Source: Cutibacterium namnetense
GTDB taxonomy: Bacteria; Actinomycetota; Actinomycetes; Propionibacteriales; Propionibacteriaceae
Assembly (NCBI RefSeq): GCF_001642025.1
Contig: NZ_LWHO01000010.1
Coordinates: 49,240 to 113,239 of the forward strand
Reading direction: 5' to 3'
Length of the DNA: 64,000 nucleotides
Under the pieces are notes generated by a model. The model was not told the DNA's origin. It made no database searches and worked only from the letters and a program-made list of their open reading frames with translations. Within the stretch, counting starts at the first letter, position 1, and each line of letters starts with the position of its first letter. The position numbers and the translations under genes are program-made. Below, piece after piece: positions 56,650 through 64,000 of this stretch.

Positions 56650-58152
56650 ATGCGTCGAAAGTCTGCCCTCGGATTTGTAGCTTTGTCCCTGTTCGCCACA
56701 GGGATGGGCGTTGCCGCAGCAACACCGGCAACTGCCTCGCCGGCGGATACGGCAGCGCCAGTTCGCGTCGACGCTTCACGGTGGACCACCCAGGGGCGTT
56801 GGGTGACCGACGCCCAGCACCGCGTGGTCATCACGCAGGGGATCAACGAGGTCGCCAAGAGCGCCCCCTACGCCCCCGATGCCGTCGGTTTCGGTGAAGA
56901 CGACGCAGCCTTCCTCGAGGCGCAGGGGTTCACCAGCGTCCGGCTGGGGGTGCTGTGGGCCGGCGTCGAGCCTCGGCCGGGCGTCTACGACGACGCTTAC
57001 CTGGCCCGGGTCGAACGCACCGTGCGGATCCTCAACGCCCACGGCATCGCCAGTGTCCTCGACTTCCATCAGGACATGGTCAACGAGAAGTACCAGGGGG
57101 AGGGGTGGCCTGCCTGGGCCGCGCTCGACCACGGCATGCCCAACATCGTCAAGACGGGCTTCCCCGGCAACTATTTCCTCAACGAGGCCGTCAAATACTC
57201 CTTCGACTCCTTCTACGACAACACCAAGGCCTCCGACGGCATCGGTGTTGCCGACCACTACGCCAGCGCCTGGCGACATGTGGCCGAGCATTTCCGAAAC
57301 GTGCCCGGCGTGCAGGGCTACGACCTGTTCAACGAGCCGTTCCCGGGCCACCGCTACACGCGGTGCCTCACGCAGCTCGGTTGCCGCGCTGCTGACGCGC
57401 GACTGTCGGCCGTCCAGCAGAAGACTGTCGACGCGATCCGCTCGGTCGACAAGGCCACCACTGTCTGGTACGAGCCGATGCAGTTCTTCAATATAGGTGT
57501 CGGGACCAACGTCCGGCTCACGGGATCCAACCTGGGGTTGAGCTTCCACGACTACTGCACCAGCCAGGCCACCCTCCACTCCTATGTCGGGTGCACTGCG
57601 CCCGACAACCGGGTCTTCACTAACGCAGAGAAGCATTCACGTCAGACCGGGTCGGGGCTGATGCTCACCGAGTTCGGCGCCATCACGACCCCCGCGGTGA
57701 TCACGTCCCAGATGGACCTGGCAGCTCGCAACCGGGTCGGCGTCCAGTGGTGGGCCTACACTGCCGGTGATCCCACCACAGCCGGCCCGGGCACCGAGCA
57801 AGCCCTCGTCGACGACCCAGCTCGGCCACCCCAGGGGACCAACGTCGAAAGCGCCAAGCTGACGCTGATCGCCGTTCCCCACCCGGACCGTGTCGCGGGC
57901 ACCCCATCCGCGTACCACCACGACCGGTCCCGACGCGTGTTCACCATGACCTGGACCGCCCAGCGGCCCGACGGGTCGCGCGCGGAGGAGTCGGACGAGA
58001 CGACTGTGGTGGTTCCTGCCATCTCGGCCCCCCACGGGTACGACGTGCAGGCGTCCGGCGCTCACGTCACCTCGCACCCGGGCGACCGGGTGGTGCGATT
58101 GCACCTCAACCAAGGCAGTGCCACGGCGAAGGTCACGATCACCCTGCGCTAA
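56650..58152 (+). CDS. Secreted endoglycoceramidase (GH5)
   Basis: A 500-residue secreted glycoside hydrolase of family 5, which releases the intact glycan from glycosphingolipids. The signal peptide spans about residues 1-30 (ending TATAS). The catalytic barrel has GYDLFNEPFPG (acid/base Glu) and LMLTEFGAITT (nucleophile Glu), both intact. The C-terminal 110 residues form a beta-rich accessory domain (VVVPAISAPHGYDVQASGAHV). ATG 56650 is preceded by AAGGA. It is divergent from gehA; together they attack host lipids. A truncated inverted relic of the same gene lies just downstream at 58851-59129. Confidence 0.92.
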   Translation: MRRKSALGFVALSLFATGMGVAAATPATASPADTAAPVRVDASRWTTQGRWVTDAQHRVVITQGINEVAKSAPYAPDAVGFGEDDAAFLEAQGFTSVRLGVLWAGVEPRPGVYDDAYLARVERTVRILNAHGIASVLDFHQDMVNEKYQGEGWPAWAALDHGMPNIVKTGFPGNYFLNEAVKYSFDSFYDNTKASDGIGVADHYASAWRHVAEHFRNVPGVQGYDLFNEPFPGHRYTRCLTQLGCRAADARLSAVQQKTVDAIRSVDKATTVWYEPMQFFNIGVGTNVRLTGSNLGLSFHDYCTSQATLHSYVGCTAPDNRVFTNAEKHSRQTGSGLMLTEFGAITTPAVITSQMDLAARNRVGVQWWAYTAGDPTTAGPGTEQALVDDPARPPQGTNVESAKLTLIAVPHPDRVAGTPSAYHHDRSRRVFTMTWTAQRPDGSRAEESDETTVVVPAISAPHGYDVQASGAHVTSHPGDRVVRLHLNQGSATAKVTITLR

Positions 58153-58202
58153 CCCTTCAAGTGTCTTCAACACCGACCTACAAGTCTCCCAGACACTTTT
58201 AC

Positions 58203-58237
58203 GACCGGCCCTCCTCCTTGAGGTGGGCCGGTCCTTT
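58203..58237 (+). terminator. Terminator after the endoglycoceramidase gene
   Basis: A perfect 9-bp stem (GACCGGCCC with GGGCCGGTC) whose inner part also pairs (CCTC with GAGG) is followed by TTTT. It lies 50 bp after the stop codon. Confidence 0.9.
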
Positions 58238-58394
58238 TCGTGTCACGGGATGCACCTGGCAACACCGCCTCCGGCCCCATGGAGAACAGTTGGTGTCCAC
58301 GCAGGGTATTACGGCCAAAGCATATTTGACGTTCCACGCTTGCCACTGCCGTCTTAGGGCCATGCTGCCGCCAAGCGGCTGAGACGGTGACCAA

Positions 58395-58565
58395 TCAGGG
58401 TGACTGGTTGCCGTAGCCCATGTGAGGCCGGTGGTAGTTGTAGTGGTGTGCTCAGCCCCCGAACCCACCCCGCCATTCAGTCGCAGAGGTGTGGCAAGCG
58501 GACGTAAGCTCAGCTAATCAGTCAAAGCGTGGTGGAATCTCTCGGTCTTCCCATTGACACACACG
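58395..58565 (-). mobile_element. IS481-type transposase relic (two short pieces)
   Basis: On the minus strand, NGKTERFHHALTD (58514-58555) matches the catalytic-Glu segment of an IS481 transposase. HYNYHRPHMGYGNQSP (58395-58445) matches its usual C terminus. About 60 bp of scrambled sequence separate them, and a stop codon lies between. Nothing functional remains. The stretch 58238-58394 shows no gene. Confidence 0.75.
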
Positions 58566-58801
58566 CGATATATCCGAGTCCACTGGCGTGTGATACCCAG
58601 TATCAGCGCCACGAGGACGGTCAGCCACCCCAACGTCACCTGCAGCGCGTGGGCATGGGGAGTGGGCAGGGCGTTGAAACGCACGACCACCACAGCGAGG
58701 GAAATTGTTAGAACGAGGAATAGGCACGATGCCGCTACCCCGCCGACAGAGTCAGCACGTTTGAGGCAGTGGGCAGCTATAGCCTCATGGCAGATCCACA
58801 A
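58514..58801 (-). pseudogene. Chimeric membrane-protein fragment fused to transposase relic
   Basis: A 95-codon frame has two hydrophobic segments (SCLFLVLTISLAVVVVRF and LGWLTVLVALILGI) and then runs straight into the transposase piece NGKTERFHHALTD. It looks like a fragment of an unidentified membrane-protein gene truncated by the insertion event. I cannot name the family, and expression is doubtful. Confidence 0.45.
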
Positions 58802-58850
58802 TCAGCAGAACTCCCGCAGTCGTCAGGTTCGCGGCCGTGGGAGGTTTCGT

Positions 58851-59129
58851 GGACGGGGTGCCCGCGACACGGTCCGGGTGGGGAACGGTGATCAGCGCCA
58901 GCTTGACGCCTTCGACGTTGATCCCCTCTGTGATGACCACGCGGCGCTGTGCATCGGTCACCCAGCGTCACTGAGTGGTCCACCGTGAAGCGACAACGCA
59001 AACCGGCGCTGCCGTATCCGCCGGCGAGGCAGTTGCCGGTGTTGCTGCGGCAATGCCCATCCCTGTGGCGAACAACAAATCCGAGGAATGAGTAGAGCTT
59101 TCGGTCAGATTGAATAACTTTCGTTCACA
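58851..59129 (-). pseudogene. Inverted relic of the endoglycoceramidase gene with internal deletion
   Basis: On the minus strand this region matches the promoter element and N-terminal coding region of the endoglycoceramidase gene (MGIAAATPATASPADTAAP, then VVITEGIN). It then jumps directly to the C-terminal part (VEGVKLALITVPHPDRVAGTP). The junction falls at the 13-nt repeat CAGGGGAYCAACG that occurs twice in the intact gene, 996 bp apart, so deletion between these repeats explains it. It also has a TGA codon in place of GGG, and 11 bp are missing in the signal-peptide region. It is a degenerate inverted paralogue. Confidence 0.88.
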
Positions 59130-59231
59130 ATCGTGGCGGGGAGGTTAGATAAGGGGTTCTGACGAGAGAAGGACTTTGATACTCACTGATCGGCCCCAAT
59201 GGCTGTTCCACATCCCTCGAGGAGGATTCCC

Positions 59232-60018
59232 ATGAACCGTTCGGCTCTTATCATCCCGATTTTGACCGGGGCAGTGCTTGCACCGGTGGCGCCCGCGGTC
59301 GCCGTGGCGGCGCCAGCATGCCCAGGTCGACGCCGAGCAGGCGCTCGCACAGGTCAATGCCCGCATCGCCGGGCTGCATAAGATGCCCCAGGCGCAGGTT
59401 CCCGCGAGCGAGGCTCCGAAGGTCAACTACGGCGAGGAGATCCGCAAGCTCCTCGACACGGCCTTCGAACTGCGCACCGCGATCGAGTCGATCATTGCCG
59501 GCAAGGTGCCGCCGGTGGATCTGTCCACCATCCCGGCTCGTGTCGACCTGCTGACCACCAGCGTGAAGACCATCCAGCAGGCCAACCATAACCTGGTCAA
59601 CAAGGTGGAGGCTGCTCACGTCGAGCTGGGCTTCTCGATCACACGCGCCCTGATCCGCACGATCAACCCAACCAGCACCGCGGCGCAGTTGGCCGAGAGC
59701 AAGACCGACGTGCTGTCCACGTACGCGAAGGTCGCGGCCTACCGCGACCTCAAGCCCACCGACGCGGCGACCGTGTACGTCAAGAACCGCCTCAACACGA
59801 AGATCTGGCAGACACGGATCAACCGTGACAAGTACCTCCTCGGCAAGAACGCAGAGGGGTACAAAGCGATCAACAAGGCGCTCACCCACGCAACCGGTGT
59901 GTGGTTCAATCCCGCCACCACCGTCCAGCAGGTTGACGACGAGGTGAAGGCTCTGGACCTCGCCTTCCAGGCCGCTCTGGACCGGGGGCCGGCTGACGGG
60001 AAGTTGCGCGCCAACTGA
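59232..60018 (+). pseudogene. Secreted protein gene with frameshift after the signal peptide
   Basis: ATG 59232, with an AGGAGG site, encodes a clear signal peptide MNRSALIIPILTGAVLAPVA, cleaved near VAVAAPA. The mature part is in another frame from about 59315: HAQVDAEQALAQVNARIAGL, about 235 residues to RGPADGKLRAN. It is alpha-helical, rich in Lys, Ala and Thr, and resembles nothing I recognise. The total of 787 bp is one base over whole codons. A single-base indel near GGCGGCGCCAGC breaks the frame. As written, the mature part would be made only from an internal ATG without a signal peptide. A sequencing error is possible. Confidence 0.75.
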
Positions 60019-60052
60019 TCCCAGCCCTCCCCAATCCTCTTGGGGTTTACGT

Positions 60053-60097
60053 GGAAGGAGACCGGACTCACTTTGCCAGTGAGTCCGGTCTTCTTCC
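60053..60097 (+). terminator. Strong terminator after the secreted-protein gene
   Basis: A long stem, GACCGGACTCAC pairing perfectly with GTGAGTCCGGTC and extended outward by seven further pairs including one G-U, encloses a 7-nt loop. The T/C-rich tail TTCTTCCCC follows. It lies 35 bp after the stop codon. Confidence 0.9.
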
Positions 60098-60183
60098 CCT
60101 GTCGATGTATCGTCCAGGGCCTGGTCCGCGACGGATTCGCCCCACGGGCCGTCCACTTGGTGGATCATTTGTGGCACACGAGA

Positions 60184-60225
60184 GTTCACAGCCGTGATCG
60201 TTCAGGAACGGTCACGGCTGTGAAC
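60184..60225. repeat. Near-perfect 18-bp inverted repeat beside a transposase relic
   Basis: GTTCACAGCCGTGATCGTT pairs with AACGGTCACGGCTGTGAAC (one G-U). It may be a terminator for the relic's original transcript or part of an insertion-sequence end. Confidence 0.7.
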
Positions 60226-60239
60226 GCGTCCAGTCGGTG

Positions 60240-60400
60240 CAGCGTCAAGAGGTGTTCGGCGTCGTTGCCCAGAAGGGTTCGGGCGGTATTGGTTGTAGCG
60301 GTGGAGCCAGAGTCCAGCACGCTGCGTCGTTCGGTTTCCGAGGTGTAGCAGCGGGCGTTGACGAAGTGGCCACTGGCAGTGGCTTGGCGGGTGACGTCGA
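60240..60400 (-). mobile_element. IS481-type transposase relic
   Basis: The minus strand reads NARCYTSETERRSVLDS and then, after a frameshift, WLHRYNQYRPNPSGQRRR. This is the end of an IS481 transposase comparable to the piece at 54700 (YARCYTSEAERRGK, then WLHYYNHHRPH). It is truncated at both ends. The following stretch, 60400-60735, contains no gene that I can support. Confidence 0.75.
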
Positions 60401-60735
60401 GTGCTCCGGTGCGCCAGGGTGCCGCGGTGTCTAAGCCAAGTTGCGTGGCCCAGTCCTGGGAGGTGACCCCAACGGGCATGGCCAGCTGAACCCCTCGTTC
60501 GCGGTCGGTCGTGACTCAGGATCTCGTGATTTGAGGATATTGCAGGTAGGAGTATTCTGTCTGGGATTCAAGTCTCCATCATCCAAAGCTGCCCAAAAAT
60601 CTCGCTGTTGACGTTCGCATCGCCGAATCGGGGCATCTCCTGGCAGCTCCGTGTAGTTCGCCGCGAGTTTGAACACCGGCAAAACCCTCCCCACACCAGG
60701 CAGACTGGACCCACCAACCATGGAAGGGACCCCCT

Positions 60736-61212
60736 GTGAGCAACGAGAACACCCCGTCCGTCATCTTCGTGTGCTGGGGAAACATCTGTCGTTCCCCGAT
60801 GGCTGAATTCGTCGCCAGGAAGATCTTCGCCGACGAAGGCCTGGATGCCCGCATCACCAGCGCCGGTGTCAGCGATGAGGAACACGGCGGCCCGATGGAC
60901 TCGCGAGCCAAATCCGTCCTGACCTCCCACGGATACCCCTGCTCGGGCCACAACGCCCACCAGATCGACGAGTCCGAGATCATGTCCGCAGACCTTGTCA
61001 TCGCCGCGGAACCGCGCCACCTCCAGATGATGAAGCAGATGGCCCCTGACGCCGACAACCTGCGCCTCATCCGCGACTACGACCCATCCCGTAAGCCGGG
61101 AACCTCGTTGCCTGATCCTTGGTATGGATCCGTCGATGGCTTTGAGGACACCCTCAACGCCATCGAGGCCGCAATGCCCGGAATCGTCGATGAGGTGCGC
61201 TCATTATCTTGA
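60736..61212 (+). CDS. Low-molecular-weight protein-tyrosine phosphatase
   Basis: A 158-residue phosphatase of the LMW-PTP family, which removes phosphate from tyrosines of proteins. The P-loop VCWGNICRSPMAEF (CX5R) is at residues 12-25 and the general-acid Asp is in LPDPWYGS near residue 128. The length is typical. The GTG start has a GGAAGGGA site. In actinobacteria such enzymes act in polysaccharide or envelope regulation, and some are secreted into host cells; no tyrosine kinase is adjacent, so the target is unknown. No signal peptide is present. Confidence 0.93.
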   Translation: MSNENTPSVIFVCWGNICRSPMAEFVARKIFADEGLDARITSAGVSDEEHGGPMDSRAKSVLTSHGYPCSGHNAHQIDESEIMSADLVIAAEPRHLQMMKQMAPDADNLRLIRDYDPSRKPGTSLPDPWYGSVDGFEDTLNAIEAAMPGIVDEVRSLS

Positions 61213-61276
61213 ACGAATGCTCCGTTCATCGTGCTGGCACCCCGAGCCGGGGGGTAGAGTACTATAGGCTGTCCTC

Positions 61277-62317
61277 ATGAGCTTGTTCTTGGTCGGTGGA
61301 GGGTGCGACGACTCGCTGTCAGAGGTCTACGACGAGTTCGTCTCCCAGGCCCGCCATCACAACGCGAACGCTCCGGTCGCGGTAGTCGTGGCCGGGCCGG
61401 CTTCCGAATCCGCCGATCACGCCGCAGAACTCACGCGCATCGTCACGTCCCGGTGGGCCGAGGCGGATGTCCTCACTATTCACCTCGATGGCCCCGGCAC
61501 CGCTCCCACCGCGGGTGATCCTGCAACACCGCTGTGGTCTGAAGACGAATCTTTCCAGCTTCCCGAGGGTCTCGACACCCTTGCAGGAATCATCGTCGGT
61601 GGCGGTGCTGTTCCGAGCTACATCAACGGGCTTGCCCCGGCAGCCGAGCAGCTATCCATGCTGGTGCGCGCAGGCGCCCCCTGGCTCGGCTTCTCAGCCG
61701 GTGCAATGGCTCCGTGCGTCACTGCCCTGGCAGGTGGCTGGAAGCTACGAGGTCGTCAGGTTGGCCCGCTTGCCGGGGCTGAAGGATTTGACGACGTCAC
61801 CTTCGTCGAGGGCCTCGGGCTCGTCAGCCTGACCGTCACCACCCACAACGACGCACTCTGCGGCGACGGTCTGCTCATCTCCGCAGTTGAGAACGGCATC
61901 GTGCCCGCCGCAGTCGCTGTTGACGAGGCCACCTGCCTACGAATCGACGCGTCGACCGGCCATACTGAGGTTATGGGGCATGGCCTTGTCCGGTGGTTTA
62001 CACGCGAGGTCAACGGCGTCATGGTGCGCTCCCAGCACACTGCCGTCCCCGAATCAACTCCCCCTGCACCAAAACCCCATTTCGAGGGCCTGGCTAAGGT
62101 GGCTGCGGCCACCCGTGCAGCCCATGACAAGGAAGAACGCGAAAACGCAGCCCGTCAACGCGCTCAAGCCAGACGCCGTGCCCGCAAGGCGAAACCCGGC
62201 ACCACTGATGACACCACGCCCACCAATGAGGAGTCGGCTCCTCCTGAAGCCATCCCAACACTCGGTGCGGATACCGATCCCACCTCGTCAACCTCGACGG
62301 AGGACGTCAGGCCATGA
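61277..62317 (+). CDS. Cyanophycinase/peptidase S51-fold protein with disordered tail
   Basis: A 346-residue protein. Residues 1-255 have the glutamine-amidotransferase-like fold of peptidase E and cyanophycinase: MSLFLVGGG at the start, [13 protein letters not shown] near residue 105 and the nucleophile elbow [12 protein letters not shown] near residue 138. Residues 260-346 are Ala/Glu/Arg/Pro/Thr-rich and probably disordered, a feature not usual in S51 enzymes. Its substrate is unknown. Its stop overlaps the response regulator start by 4 nt (ATGA), so it is in the same operon as a two-component system. TACTAT at 61259-61264 may be its -10. Confidence 0.78.
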   Translation: MSLFLVGGGCDDSLSEVYDEFVSQARHHNANAPVAVVVAGPASESADHAAELTRIVTSRWAEADVLTIHLDGPGTAPTAGDPATPLWSEDESFQLPEGLDTLAGIIVGGGAVPSYINGLAPAAEQLSMLVRAGAPWLGFSAGAMAPCVTALAGGWKLRGRQVGPLAGAEGFDDVTFVEGLGLVSLTVTTHNDALCGDGLLISAVENGIVPAAVAVDEATCLRIDASTGHTEVMGHGLVRWFTREVNGVMVRSQHTAVPESTPPAPKPHFEGLAKVAAATRAAHDKEERENAARQRAQARRRARKAKPGTTDDTTPTNEESAPPEAIPTLGADTDPTSSTSTEDVRP

Positions 62318-63012
62318 GCATGCACATTCTCGTCGTTGACGACGACCGCGCGGTGCGCGAATCTCTCGCCCGATCCCTGCAATACAGCGGCTACGAGGTC
62401 GATAGCGTCGCCGACGGTGTGGAGGCTCTTGCCCACCTGTCCGGGAGTCACCCTGACGCCGTCATTATGGACGTCATGATGCCGCGTCTGGACGGCTTAG
62501 AGGCCACCCGGATGCTGCGCAGCAACGGCAACGACGTCCCGCTCCTCATCCTCACCGCCCGCGATGCTGTCGATGATCGCGTTGACGGTCTGGACGCTGG
62601 CGCCGACGACTACATGGTCAAGCCGTTTGCCCTCGACGAGCTCCTCGCCCGACTGCGCGCTCTCACCCGTCGTTCCCGCCCCGAACCGGATCCGGAGGAA
62701 GCCCCTGAACAGTTGTCCTTCGCTGATCTCACCCTTGATCCAGGTTCCCGTGAGGTCACCCGCGGCAACCGTCGCATCAGTTTGACGCGCACCGAGTTCG
62801 CTTTGCTGACCGTCTTCTTGCAAAACCCAGAGAAGGTGCTGGAGCGGTCCTGGCTACTCCATGAGGTGTGGGGATTCGACTTCCCAACCACTGCGAACTC
62901 CCTTGAGGTGTATATCGGATATCTGCGCCGCAAGACTGAGCATGGTGGTGAGGCGCGTCTCATCCACACCGTTCGCGGCGTCGGATATGTACTGCGGGAA
63001 GCGAATTCGTGA
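62314..63012 (+). CDS. OmpR-family response regulator (MprA-like)
   Basis: A 232-residue response regulator. The receiver domain has [16 protein letters not shown], the phosphoacceptor Asp in [12 protein letters not shown] (about residue 53), and the conserved Lys in [13 protein letters not shown]. The C-terminal winged-helix domain ends with [30 protein letters not shown]. It resembles the MprA/TcrA group of actinobacterial regulators that respond to envelope stress. It overlaps the preceding gene by 4 nt and the histidine kinase gene by 4 nt (GTGA), so all three are co-translated. Target genes are unknown. Confidence 0.95.
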   Translation: MSMHILVVDDDRAVRESLARSLQYSGYEVDSVADGVEALAHLSGSHPDAVIMDVMMPRLDGLEATRMLRSNGNDVPLLILTARDAVDDRVDGLDAGADDYMVKPFALDELLARLRALTRRSRPEPDPEEAPEQLSFADLTLDPGSREVTRGNRRISLTRTEFALLTVFLQNPEKVLERSWLLHEVWGFDFPTTANSLEVYIGYLRRKTEHGGEARLIHTVRGVGYVLREANS

Positions 63013-64000
63013 TCCGTCGCTGGTGGCGAAGGCTGCTCGATTGGCGTCCGCGCCCCCTACGCATGACCATGGGGCGCCGCGTCAGCCTCCTAGTGTCGGC
63101 GTCTGTCGTCGTCGCGGTCGCTCTAACCTCGTTGTCTGCGTGGCTCATGACCCGTATCTCGCTGTATAGCGAGCTTGACGAGCAACTCACCCGGATGGCA
63201 GCCACCATCTCGCCAAGTGTCGCCGCCGACCCTCAAAACCTCGGTGGGTTGGAAGCCAGTTCCCTGACCGCCACAAACACCACCCTCATCCTGGTACGCG
63301 CCGACGGCCAAGTCACCACGCCTCCCGGAGCTGAGGTCACCGTCACCACGGGGCCCCAAGAGCTAGCAGTCGCCCGCACCGGGATCGGGATCAAAGCTCA
63401 CACCGTCATTGACTCCCGCGGTGTTCCGGTACGCATCGTCGCGGTCCCCTTCACCTCAGATGGCGTCCACTACGCTCTCGTCACAGGCCAGGACCTCACC
63501 GGGACCAGGGCCACCCTAGGGTCGCTATGGATCGTCCTCGTCGGCACCGGATTCGTAGGCATCGTACTCACCGCCATCGCTGGATACGTGGCAGGCAACT
63601 CTGCGACCAGCCCTTTGCGCGACCTCTCGCGAGCTGTTCATCACGTCACTACCACCGAAGATCTGACGCCCATCCAGGTCCACTCTCATGATGAGCTAGG
63701 CGATCTTGCCGTGTCGTTCAACAACATGCTGTCCTCCTTGTCGAACTCCCGGGAGCGTCAGAAGCAGCTCATCGCTGACGCCTCGCACGAACTGCGAACC
63801 CCCCTGACCTCGATGCGCACCAACGTCGAGTTGCTGATGGCCGACCAGAAGAGCCACATGCTCCCGGAGGAAGCACGCAGGGAGATCCTTGACGACGTGG
63901 CCGCCCAGCTTGGTGAGTTCTCCAGCCTCATTGGCGACCTCGTCCAGCTCTCGCGCGAGGACGCTCCTCCCCCGCGTCCGGAGTATTTCGACTTGTCATA
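63009..64000 (+). CDS. Sensor histidine kinase (MprB-like), 3' end outside window
   Basis: Translation from GTG 63009, which overlaps the regulator stop by 4 nt, gives a sensor kinase. It has a membrane helix near residues 24-48, an extracytoplasmic domain of about 110 residues, a second helix ([15 protein letters not shown]) and a HAMP domain. The dimerization helix has the phosphoacceptor His in [16 protein letters not shown]. The catalytic ATPase domain lies beyond the window end. The pair resembles MprAB-type envelope-stress systems. No signal is indicated by the sequence. Confidence 0.93.
   Translation, partial: MIRRWWRRLLDWRPRPLRMTMGRRVSLLVSASVVVAVALTSLSAWLMTRISLYSELDEQLTRMAATISPSVAADPQNLGGLEASSLTATNTTLILVRADGQVTTPPGAEVTVTTGPQELAVARTGIGIKAHTVIDSRGVPVRIVAVPFTSDGVHYALVTGQDLTGTRATLGSLWIVLVGTGFVGIVLTAIAGYVAGNSATSPLRDLSRAVHHVTTTEDLTPIQVHSHDELGDLAVSFNNMLSSLSNSRERQKQLIADASHELRTPLTSMRTNVELLMADQKSHMLPEEARREILDDVAAQLGEFSSLIGDLVQLSREDAPPPRPEYFDLS

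Noticed and set aside
56148-56897. Several small plus-strand frames before the endoglycoceramidase gene
   Set aside because: None has a ribosome site, sensible composition or family similarity, and one overlaps the endoglycoceramidase start in another frame.
60568-61070. Minus-strand frames opposite the phosphatase gene
   Set aside because: They lack family motifs, while the plus-strand CX5R phosphatase is clear.

Overview
The window is high-GC actinobacterial DNA and most likely the chromosome of a skin propionibacterium, Cutibacterium acnes or a close relative. The evidence is a secreted triacylglycerol lipase of GehA type (339 aa) next to a secreted endoglycoceramidase, a succinyl-CoA:acetate/propionate-type CoA transferase, a pyruvate phosphate dikinase paired with its bifunctional regulatory kinase, and an HspR-type dnaK-grpE-dnaJ-hspR operon with HAIR operators. 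This identification rests on recalled family knowledge; no database search was run.

Layout. 1-8000: end of a MacB/FtsX-type ABC permease, a Nudix hydrolase, an amino-acid permease, an AspT-family transporter, a zinc alcohol dehydrogenase and an SGNH/GDSL esterase. 8096-12383: heat-shock operon dnaK-grpE-dnaJ-hspR (minus strand) with three HAIR-like operators upstream. 12598-15951: PiT phosphate transporter plus a small membrane protein, with PHO-box-like repeats upstream, then deoC and a ThuA-like protein. 16104-21335: FHA protein, ppdK and its regulatory protein. 21570-28564: RsmC-like methyltransferase, serB, hexose-phosphate mutarotase-like protein, CoA transferase, an amidase with an in-frame 33-bp tandem duplication, and a membrane protein; then tRNA-Gly(CCC).

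29291-38640: an L,D-transpeptidase-like lipoprotein with unusual codon use, a nucleoside hydrolase, and a compact six-gene minus-strand operon in which every junction overlaps by 4 nt: EcfT, fused EcfA-EcfA, S component, two exporter-fold ABC half-transporters, TetR regulator. A DtxR/IdeR-like iron box overlaps its predicted promoter and start codon, which suggests an iron-controlled uptake system for a metallophore or heme. 38777-42955: membrane proteins, an EcsC-family protein and an ABC efflux set with two frameshifts at G5 tracts. 43041-49448: branched-chain 2-oxoacid dehydrogenase E1 alpha, E1 beta and E2, divergent from hemY and a radical SAM/SPASM gene, with repeated operator-like sites between them. 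49724-51826: secreted 5'-nucleotidase ending in LPKTGV with no membrane anchor.

51900-60400 is a decayed accessory segment: broken ABC transporter genes, a broken WYL regulator, at least three IS481-type transposase relics, a VOC protein, the intact lipase and endoglycoceramidase genes, an inverted and internally deleted relic of the endoglycoceramidase gene, and a secreted-protein gene whose signal peptide is out of frame. The window ends with a low-molecular-weight phosphatase, a cyanophycinase-fold protein and an OmpR-type two-component system cut by the window edge.

How the genes fit together: ppdK, its regulator and the CoA transferase serve the PEP/pyruvate node and propionic fermentation. 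The bkd genes would supply iso/anteiso fatty-acid primers. The lipase and endoglycoceramidase attack host sebum lipids and glycosphingolipids. The iron-box operon is the best candidate for an incompletely described system.
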